DNA of 64,000 bases from Anadara kagoshimensis (Eukaryota > Mollusca > Bivalvia > Arcoida > Arcidae). Where the stretch lies: the NCBI GenBank assembly GCA_021292105.1, contig CM037868.1, forward strand, positions 35,095,523-35,159,522, read 5' to 3'. The first letter of the stretch is position 1, and every line of letters starts with the position of its first letter. The position numbers and the translations under genes are program-made. Below, one piece after another: positions 23,361 through 33,000 of the stretch. Under the pieces are notes generated by a model, which worked only from the letters and a program-made list of their open reading frames with translations, had not been told where the DNA came from and ran no database searches.

Positions 23361-26300
23361 TAGGGTAAATACATAAAAAGAGATCAAAATAAGTTGCATT
23401 TTCTCTTTCCTCAAGGTACTAACATGAAATGTGGCATGGGTACCATGGAAAGTAACCTCAGATATTTTTTGGAAAAATAAAACAAATATTTTTATATGAA
23501 CAAAATTAACATTTAAAAAATAAAAGATATTGAATTACTAAAAAGTTAGAAAAATTTATGAACAGGCAGATAGTTAGAAATTTTGTCATATTGTTGTTTG
23601 TTAAATGAATGACAAGTGGGCCATAATAGCATTTAAAAAGACAAAAATTGTCTAAATTATCAAATTTAATTTAGAAACTACACAAACAGGTGATTTTTTG
23701 GGGGACAGGTACTTTCTAGTTGTTCTGGCTGTGATAAATAGATAAATCATTTACAAATAAATCAAAAACTATGGGATCATATGGCAGTGTTCATTCTAGA
23801 AAGGGGCTGTTGATCCTTTATTTTGCCTATTGGCACCATTGTAAAGACCATAGTTGGCCACATTTGAAATTAGATTTCAAATGCAAGTTCAAAATATTTG
23901 ATAGCATTGTCATATATAAAAGCTACATTATATGAAACTTTTAAATACTTCATTACAAAGGCTTTTACATCAGCCTAAAAGACTACAAGTCACATCCAAC
24001 ATTAGATGTATGCAAAATCATTGATGTTATTCAACTTGTTATTAGAGGAATTTTATTAGAAATGAACCCATCTGAAAAAATCCTAGAATGAACACTCGTG
24101 GTTATTACTATTTACACATAATGGAACATTTTTCAAAGAAAAATGCATTATGTGTGTCTAAACCAACTTTGTAAATTGTAATAATGTTGAATGTCTCATT
24201 TCATCATGAAAAATTAAAACATAACAATATCTTTAATACACTAGGACTTAAATATCATCAGACATTTATGAATGTTTCATTTTATATGGAATGAAAAAAA
24301 ATCAACACATACCAATAGCCTTAACATACTGGGAATTATATACCATTACACATTTATGAATTGAATGCTTCTCTTGAAACTGAATACCTCTTTTTCACCA
24401 CATGAAATGCTTTTCATGCACCCTTGCCTGAAGTGTAGCATACAGGTAACAGCATAGGTTAAAATCTTACTATGTCAGAAAGTTTGCCAGTTCTCTTGTT
24501 GAGGGGTGTGATTTACCTCAGGGATAAAGCCTGAATATTTTGAGTTTGGGGTCAGCTCACTTCATAAAGCAATTTGTAACAGTACTAAATGGCTTAAATG
24601 TGTAAACACTAAGTGGCCCATACTCGAATTTAGAAGCCATTGGCTACTGGGCCCCTGCAAATCTTTATCCCTGTACCTATTTACTTCCTTAATCTCATTT
24701 ACCTGATTATAATTGAAATAATCTTGAATGGGGTGTGTATACCAATCAATCAATTCTAAATTTAACTGATAAATCAATAAATCTGGAATAGGCCTAGTGT
24801 GTTACAATTATTTTGAATTCTTACAAACTAATAATGCCCATTTGGATACACTGTGTCATGAATTTCACTGCATTTGCATCAACTTATTTCTTAATGCTAT
24901 TATCAAACCAGTTCCCATGAATTTTCCTAAAAGAAGGTGATATTTATTTATTAGAATTTTACAATTTTACAGAAATTACTGAAATTCCTAAATATTTTAC
25001 AGATCTGGATTTAATCATTATAATATGGAGTTAAATTTTTAACCAAGTCAAATGAAATCCACATGATTAGTATTCACTTTTCCTATTTCCTACTTCCACA
25101 TAGTCTATTTTAAATGTTATTTGTGCTATGTCAAGTTGACTTAAAACTTTTAATGAAGCAAAATAATCAACTTTTCATGTCTAAATTGTACTAAAATAAT
25201 AATGCCGGGGTTATTGGCATCAGAACAAAACAAAAATTTAAATAATAAAGACCAATGTTGTGTTGACTCTGGCTAAACTAACACGGGAGATGTTTCCTCA
25301 TTTTGGGAAATATTTCATAAAGAAAAATCCAGTCTAACCCTCTTTAATGATATTAGCTTATTTATCCAATGATATGTACTGATATGACAGACAGGTCCTG
25401 TTTATATTTTGCCAGCAAAGCAAAATCAGTTGGTAATTTTCAGTAATTCTGAGTCCCTAACTAGCCCTACATGAGCAGGTTGCACTGTACACTGTATTGG
25501 TACAGATCCCGAGTCCATATGGGTAAAATTAGAACACATGCATATCTAATGTGTTTGGCAGCCATGCAGATCGATCATACATGACAAATAAGGCAAAAAA
25601 GCTTGACTATTTTGTCCAAAATACACGATGACATTTTCTGCATGCTAAAATTGTGATCGAAGCGGGACGAATGCTAATCAAATATGTCCGACTGGAAGTA
25701 GTTCCAAAAATCGGCAGATTAGACGAGAAATGGAGTGAAAATACAATATTTTTAAGGAAAACCTTACTTTATTTCAACAAAAATATCTCCACAGCGTCTC
25801 TCGATTATCAAATTTATACATTACATACAATAAGGAAGCTGTCTTAGCATTTTTTCTGTGTCCAATTAGCCGGAAAGGGGGCGGCCCATGATCGAGAATC
25901 CGGCAATGTCATCGATTTTTTCGACATTTGAAACTGGTACGTTTTTTGTGTAAAGAAAATTATTTGACAAATTATACATTAAAATAACCGTAAGAAAAAG
26001 TTCTTTCCTTTCTTGTAAAAACATCTTTGGTGCATGAGGAACTGCGTACACAGAATGATATTTTTTAAAGTTTCAATTTTCAATTTTTCGCCGGTGCCTA
26101 ACATTCAATTACGATTTAAATTGTTAAATTCTCACTGACTTTGATAAAAATCGTCTTTAATGACTTACTTTTGTCCTCAAAAGACGATAAAATACTACAA
26201 ATAGTATTAAAAACACGCAGTGAAATAAATATTGTGTAATTTTACCGCCTCGAGTGAATTCAAATTTTTGACAATTTTTTCACTTTGTCTGCGCGTGAAA

Positions 26301-26381
26301 TTTTGTTTGATGAATCAATGCGCTGACCGGGTTGGCTATCCTACTGTCAATGGTGTATAAAATTGAGCAATATACACACTT

Positions 26382-26465
26382 ACCTTTCCTTTCAGTTCAG
26401 AACCCGCAGTTGAATTATGAAGCGAACTCTAGATCTTAAATAGTATGCAAAAAAGTCACGTGTTT
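26382..26465 (-). promoter_or_regulatory. Putative promoter and first non-coding exon, GIMAP copy 2
   Basis: Minus strand: E-box CACGTG (26457-26462), then TTCGCTTCATAATTCAACTG, ending GGAAAG at 26384 before GTAAGTGT. The CRE-like word of copy 1 is changed here to TGACTT. The block is now about 6 kb from the ATG exon because of the transposon insertion. Confidence 0.55.
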
Positions 26466-26704
26466 TATCAATCTGTGACACATGTATTGAACTGTTGTTT
26501 TAACCAGTTTTATCTATTTTCAAGTTTGAACAAAAAACTTAAATACCAAACAAACTAATATGCTTATCGACAAAAGACCACCGGATTTTATTTTAAGTAC
26601 ATTATCACCATGAAGTTTAGGAATTTTTTTTATTACCAGTAATACATAATTTATAATCATCTTTATTTGAATATGCACTACATGGTTTTCTGAAAAGTTA
26701 ACAA

Positions 26705-26890
26705 TTGAAAATAAACATATTAATCCATGTCCGAATTGCAATTCCAAAGCAGAGACAAATCTTTGAGACAGTAAAAAATAGGCTAACAACGTAATTTGTC
26801 ACCGGTTAAGTGAGACCGGATCTCCAGAAGCAGGTTTATTGTGGCATAAAAAGGAAAGAAAAGTTGATAATAGAAAATTGAAGTCATCGC
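26705..26890 (-). pseudogene. Retroelement 3' end fragment, rearranged (arm B)
   Basis: Partner of 10110-10300: element tail (AATCCATGTCCGAATTGCAA) and 3' UTR joined to a piece of RT sequence (AAGCAGGTTTATTGTGGCAT). Confidence 0.65.
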
Positions 26891-27589
26891 ATTTTCACAC
26901 AAGTTCAAATAGGTGTCATTGGTGTCTTAGGTGTCAGTATACAGCTTCTAGGTACTTCCGTGCAGGGGACCCAAATAATACATAACAGTGTGGTTCTGTG
27001 TTTGATAAAACAAAATGAATATGTGCACATCCAATATTGTAAAGGAAAACCAAAAGAGGCCCTAAAAATGTTTCAGCATTTGCATAACTACTGAAATGCT
27101 TTAATTATTGGTGCAGTAATAAGGTAAACTAACAGGCCTTTAATGTCAGTACCTAGAAATTGGAGGTTGCAAACCTTCATCGTGAATCGGCAGGAAAACG
27201 AATCGGTAAACTTTTGGATTTTTTTTCGAAATTATTTAAGAACACTATATTTGCTTTCAGGATACATAAAAAATATATATATCTACATTTTTGAAGGCAG
27301 GACAAATAGGGGACAGTTTAAGATATATTTTGTTCTTTTGTTTCGTAATCTGGCCCTTGATTTTGGCTCCTAGCTGAACATTGCATGATGCGAAATAACA
27401 GACCACCAGTCAGAAGATTTTTAACATTCTTCATATTCGTAGCTCTCAGAGCCAATAGCTTGTTCCAGTACCAAATGTTCCTACGTGATGTTTTACACTA
27501 ACGATCTAGGCAAAGCAATTGGAAAAATGTGCAATTTTGGGGCATCTTAAAAACTGTAAACTTGAAACTATAATTGAGGTATAAGATGA

Positions 27590-28490
27590 GATATGGATTT
27601 TGAAAACTTATCCGCATGGAAAAATGTTGTACAGGTTTTATTTAAACAGGGATTACCAAAATTAAAGGGTTTATGGAGAAATTATCAACAAAACGTGAAA
27701 GTAGTGATTGACAAAATATATGTTGCGTTTGGTATTAAAATCGTCCAACAACAGATGATTGGTATACCAACAGGCCCAAATTAAGCACCATTGTATTTTT
27801 CTTAATTTCGCATGCAGCAGAATTTATGTTGTACCTTGTTAAATCTTGAGAGATGACATGCACAAAAAATAAATTAGGGTATATTTAAATAATTCCTAAT
27901 TCGTATTTTTTTCTATCCTAGTTTGCTGGAAATAAGAAAACTGCGAATGATTCGTCATGTTTTTTTTTCATATTGAGACTTTTATTTCGGTTATGACGTC
28001 AACGAGAGGTTTCATTTACACCTGAATGACAAGCGTGATGGCTTCAATCTTCGATTGTCAACTTCCTGTCCTTTTGTATGCGTTAACAAACATGATTCTA
28101 TGCTATGGTAGAACTTGTTCTTACCACGGAAACATTATACTACAGAGCTAGCAATTTACAAATAAGTTGGTAATCCAGGGATGTTGCAAGCCCAGGGTTA
28201 TCAGGACCCTTAAAAAGTTTCACGTCCGTCATTGCAAAATTTTTGGTAAGCATGATGTCTCTGAATGCAGAATTTCAATGGAGATATTTGAAATCCCAAA
28301 GTTTAATGTCCCTTTATTCTAAATTTTTTACACAAATGGCGGATTTATCTAGCTTACCAGGACGTCATTCCCCAATTTGAGCACCCGGTCTCACTTCACT
28401 GGAGGAAGTTGACGTTGTGAACTTTATTTGCCAGTCTCAAAGCTTTTTTTTTTACTTTGCTTTGGAAATATGATTTGGATATGGATTGGT
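27590..28490 (+). pseudogene. Penelope-like RT pseudogene with 3' UTR
   Basis: 27593-27783 is open and ends with a decayed RT motif (FGIKIVQQQMIGIPTGPN, compare FQQTIGIPMGTN at 31.2 kb). Frameshifted remnants follow of the stretch that reads ELEIKDTTD and LNDKRDDFN elsewhere, then the RT end and the family 3' UTR (28320-28490). Confidence 0.7.
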
Positions 28491-28675
28491 AAAATCGTGT
28501 TTTAATATTGACTATTTAGGAAAACACATGATAAATATTCAACTCAAATTCTGTAAATTCTGTATGACCAGAAAAGAAAAATTACAGAACTTCATAGCGA
28601 TCGTGTATTAGGTAAACCATTCATGCAAATATTTAGCTCTTTAGATATAAAATTTGGTTTCACATTTTTGTCGAA

Positions 28676-28719
28676 TCACTTTTAATGAGGAATAGTATTC
28701 CGAAACGGTCATCTAGTGC
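28676..28719 (+). ncRNA. Degenerate hammerhead ribozyme motif
   Basis: Stem II (GGAAT/ATTCC, loop AGT) and GAAA are kept, but the CTGATGA core is TTAATGA and stem I is only partly paired. Probably inactive. It lies about 150 bp upstream of the GIMAP copy 3 promoter block. Confidence 0.5.
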
Positions 28720-28826
28720 AGTAAAATGCAAATATTATGTAATCCAATAAACGTATCTGTTAAAATATTTTACTTAAATATTTTGATAAAACTTGAAAAA
28801 AAAAAGATAATAACTGATATGAATGA

Positions 28827-28907
28827 CATGTGACGTAATGATGATAATATATCAGTGTTCGCTATCATAATTCAATTGCGGGTCCAGAACATAAAGGAAA
28901 GACATTT
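28827..28907 (+). promoter_or_regulatory. Putative promoter and first non-coding exon, GIMAP copy 3
   Basis: E-box CATGTG (28827-28832) overlaps TGACGTAA, a good CREB/ATF site. Then comes TTCGCTATCATAATTCAATT and GGAAAGACATTT before the donor GTAAGTAT. This is the inverted counterpart of 9795-9875 and 26382-26465. Confidence 0.55.
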
Positions 28908-29219
28908 GTAAGTATATGTAATGTAAATGTTTATATTAAGTGATTTTTTTTAAATTCTATACATTTTAACAGGTTGCACTGGCATTCGAAAATTTGGTGG
29001 GTGTATTTATCCATCGCACAAAGCATCATTTCACACGTGATTGGTATATCTGTATTTGACACCCAATACTTCCGTGCTCCTTAAATTCTCATTTTTGATT
29101 ACAACAGTAAGGTGTATATCAAGCTTAACTCAATTCGCTTACCTTTAAAGAGCACCCAACTTCAAAATTTAAAATTTGCCGACTTAGGAAATTGGCTTCT
29201 TGTAAAACAATTTGATTAG

Positions 29220-29272
29220 AGCCATCAATATTACTGTTACTATAACCACAGCAGTGGAGACCTACCCCCGAT
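29220..29272 (+). promoter_or_regulatory. Conserved upstream block 2 of GIMAP copy 3 (possible 5' UTR exon)
   Basis: Same block as 8370-8422 in the opposite orientation. It begins AGCCATCAATATTACTG after TTAG and ends GAT before GCAAGT, which would be a non-canonical GC donor. Confidence 0.4.
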
Positions 29273-29329
29273 GCAAGTCCTACGTTAGGAGTTTTATAAT
29301 AAATTGTTCCAATGTATTTTATTTTTATT

Positions 29330-29440
29330 TTTGCACTTGTATTGCCGAAGCACCCAGCCTCACTTCAATAATCGAAGTTTACCTGTTTGGCTTAATTTAC
29401 TAGTCGAAATGTTTTTACTTTTGTTTTTGATTGTTAAATA
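29330..29440 (+). pseudogene. Retroelement 3' UTR fragment
   Basis: It starts inside the first hairpin (GAAGCACCCAGCCTCACTTC) and runs through the second hairpin (ACTTC/GAAGT) to the TTTTACTTTTGTTTTTGATT end. Confidence 0.6.
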
Positions 29441-29528
29441 TAGTGAATATGTACATGGCAACTTACAAATTGTTAATAAAAAATTAACTAACTAAAATGC
29501 AACAGATCAAACACATTGGTTCTGTTTA

Positions 29529-29808
29529 ATAAAAACAAACATACTAATCCATGTCCGAATCACAATCCAGAAACAAAGTAAAAACTTTGCAACTGACAAG
29601 TTAGGTTATACACGTGAATTTCCACCAGGGAAGTGAGGTCTAGTGCTCCGAAAGGGTAAGCATCTCCTGTTTAGCTAGCTACACCCACCACGTGTGTAAT
29701 CAAGATTGTGTGAAAGGATCATGGAACTATGGGACGTCAAATATTTTCAGGGGAATCCTGGACACAGAGACCTCAATCTTATCAACAACACTGTGATGAC
29801 GGCCATAA
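29529..29808 (-). pseudogene. Retroelement RT C-terminus and 3' UTR fragment
   Basis: Reverse orientation: tail AAACATACTAATCCATGTCC at the left, then the 3' UTR, ending in the RT C-terminus (GATGACGGCCATAAAACT). Well preserved. Confidence 0.8.
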
Positions 29809-30050
29809 AACTAAATTACAATCACAGAATAAAAACTTTGTTAATTGGCAAATTAAATCTATCACACAAATTTCCACCAAAACTTTAAATAATGCATTTA
29901 AAAGCAGTGGTTGTGTTTGACATATATTCGGGGAGAGTTTATCAGTTACAGCTAATGTTTATTTGATTTTTGTAACAGCATAAATTGATACGAAAATTTT
30001 TATCTTTATTTTTTATTATTGAAGGCGTTGAGTGGTTAATGCGAGACACG

Positions 30051-33000
30051 ATGGCTGATAAAGGTAAGCATGTAAAAACAAAAACAAAATTTAAAAAAAA
30101 AACAAACGTTAAAACTGGCACCAATAAAAAAGTTTAAAGACTTAATAAAAACATCAAATTGCCAAATCTAAAACAAACGTCAAAAACGACGTCAAAACCA
30201 CAATCCAAAAGCAAAATAAATATATGAATTGGCACATTAGTTTAAAGACGTGAACATCCACCAGGAAAGTGAGTCCGGATGATCTAGAAGAGGAAACCAC
30301 CTCCTGTATAACTAGCTTCATCCGACACGTGTGTAATCCAAATTGGAAACACAGAACTCTGTGACATCGAATCTATCCAGGATAATAAAGAGACGCCATA
30401 TCATAACCCAGGAAATGCCTTTAAGGACAATTCTAAAGGCTTAGTGCAAAAACCAAATTGTTATACCATATAAATGCAGTGAAATACGGTGTTGTTGCCT
30501 AGTTCTATTTTTTTTTATTTTATTTTATTTTATTTTATTTTATTTCACATTTGGCTGTTTTGTCTTTGCAAAATCAAAATATTTATTTAAGCTATATGTT
30601 GTTATTCTTAAAATTTCTTTTAATATACTCCAGGTATTGTTGAGGATTTTATAGATAATAATAAAATAAAAACTAACGACAACATGATTCCTCATATCGC
30701 AATATATTTCGAATACACAGTATTCCTTATCAAGCTTACATTTTAACTAACTTAAAATTACAAATACAAGATATATGTATAAACCATTATTTTCAGATTA
30801 TACAATGTAATTACACAAAAGAGTCACCTGATAAATGAAAAACGAATTAGGGTTTAGCCTAAGGGTTATTGGAACACATTCAACAAGAAAGTTGTCCCAT
30901 ATCCCGCTAATTGTTTATTTAGGGTAGGCCTTTCATCTTTGATATGTAAAGCCTCCAGAATCACCAAGTCAAAGTCTGAATTACTTTTATTCAGAGATTT
31001 CAAACACTTGGTGATCCCGAACTCTTTACATTTCTTACAATTTTCTACATGATTGAATATGGCACTACCTGTTTTATTATGTTCAGTAATGCGTCTCTGA
31101 AGGAATCTTTTAGTTTTACCTACATAGGTAACACTTGAATCCTCCAAGCATTGAAATTTATAAATAACAGATGCCTTCAAGACGCTATTACTTTTGGAGA
31201 TGTTGATCGATAACATATTTGTTGTGTTTGGTAATATAGTTTTTCAGCAAACAATCGGTATACCAATGGGTACAAACTGTGCATTATTGCTTGCTGATTT
31301 GTTTCTTTATTCTTATAAAGCAGAATTTATGCAGAACCTTGTTTAATCTGTAGAGAAGGTAGTCGCCAAATCATTCAACTCAACATACAGTTTTAAATAG
31401 ATGACGTTCTGTCTCTTAACAAACCTAAATTTGGAGACTTTGTAAATGGCATCTATCCTAGTGAGCTTGAAATAAAAGACACGACTGATTCCTCAAGTTC
31501 TGCTTCATATTTAGACTTATACTTGGATAATAACGCACACAAAGGCTAAATTTGAAACTTAATGACAAACGTGATGACTTCAATTTTTCTATTGTCAATT
31601 TTCCTTTTTTACGCAGCAATATACCTGTTTCTCCTGCTTATTGTGTATTTGTTTCCCAATTAACAGGCTGTGTAGAGCTTGTTTCCTCTACGGGGACTTT
31701 GTACAACGAAGTAGGTTGCTTGCAAATAAATTGTCTCAGGGATATTGCAAGCCTATGCTTATCAAAAAGTTTTATGGCCGTCATAACAGTATTGTTGACA
31801 AGTTTGGTGCCGTCTCTGTGTCCAGGATTGCCCTGGATATATTTGATGTCTCATAGTTCCATGTTCCTTTCACACAATTTTGATTACACACGTGGCGGGT
31901 GTAGCTAGCTAAACAGGAGATGCTAATCCTTCCGGAGCATCCGGCCTCACTTCCATAGTGGAAGTTCACGTGTATAACCTACCTTGTCAGTTCCAAAGTT
32001 TTTACTTTGCTTCTGGATTGTGATTCGGATATGGATTAGTATGTTTGTTTTTGATAACAGCAAAGAATGGTGAAGAAAATAAAACAAAATCTACGTTATA
32101 AGTTATAAATATTACGACATACTGTTGTCCATGAAGATTGAACAGTATGTACATACTCTAATTCATATTGGAAGTGTACACTGTGCATCATATGTCCATA
32201 ATGCCCCCAATCTTTCCCATGGGATCATGGAGGGAAGGTAGGCATTGGTTCCCCAACAGTCTTTGCATAACTGCACCAACAAGAATCAATTATTTTTCTA
32301 AAAGCATCAGACAACCCTATGATGGGCACATACCAAATAGGGAGACCTGTCACATCCTTTAACTTTAATTTTCTTATGTAATCAGTGACCAAATTATGTA
32401 TAAAATTAAATAAGGATAGAGTTGATATCCAAAGTAAACAAGCATTGGCATCATGAGTGTACCCACAGTCAATATTGCCACAAGGTCTGCACGTAAAAGG
32501 TTGACGTTTGAAATAAATGAAATAAATAAAAACTATTTTAACTTTACTGTAACACTTTATGATCGAGTTTTCTAGTATAATGTGTTAATTGTTCATTGTT
32601 GTATGGTTTAATGACTGGTCATATGAAACATTGTCCTGTATATATTTGACGTCTCATAGTTCTATGTTCCTTTCACACAATTTTGATTACACACGTGGCG
32701 GATGTAGCTAGCTGAACAGGAGGTGCTTACCCTTCCGGAGCACCCGACCTCACTTCCATGGTGGAAGTTCACCTGTCTAACCTGAAGTGTCCGTTTCAAA
32801 AAATTTACTAGCTTCTGGATTATGATTCGGACATGGATTACTTTACAACCAATTGGCGAATATCAAAACATTTATTTATAAAATGTATGACATGTTTGAA
32901 TAAAAATTTATTGCTATTTAGCATAGCATAGTATTTATTAAAATGTGGACAGTTTTCCTTTAATTTTGAGAATAGTGTATCTCTCTCAACTTATATTAAT

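Larger units (their letters stand above)
21902..26346. mobile_element. Non-autonomous DNA transposon, 4,445 bp, with TIRs and 3-bp TSD
   Basis: The left end is CAGTAGGAAAGCCAA and the right end is TTGGCTATCCTACTG, so the TIRs are 15 bp with one mismatch. TCA at 21899-21901 and 26347-26349 is the target duplication, and arm A keeps the empty site AAATCAATG at 9733-9740. A 33-bp subterminal direct repeat (around 22205 and 25925, containing GAAACTGGTACGTTTTTTGT) lies inside. No transposase-length frame is present. Nested inside are a small MITE and AAAT-rich tandem repeats; the remaining interior shows no recognisable gene. A 3-bp TSD fits CMC/EnSpm, PIF/Harbinger or Academ groups; I cannot choose. 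Confidence 0.85.
15130..27255. repeat. Segmental duplication, arm B (contains GIMAP copy 2)
   Basis: Partner of 2225-10675 in the same orientation. It carries three insertions absent from arm A: a MITE at 15892-16114, a ribozyme-bearing repeat at 19508-19648 and a 4,445-bp DNA transposon at 21902-26346. It lacks the 70-bp minisatellite of arm A. Confidence 0.85.
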
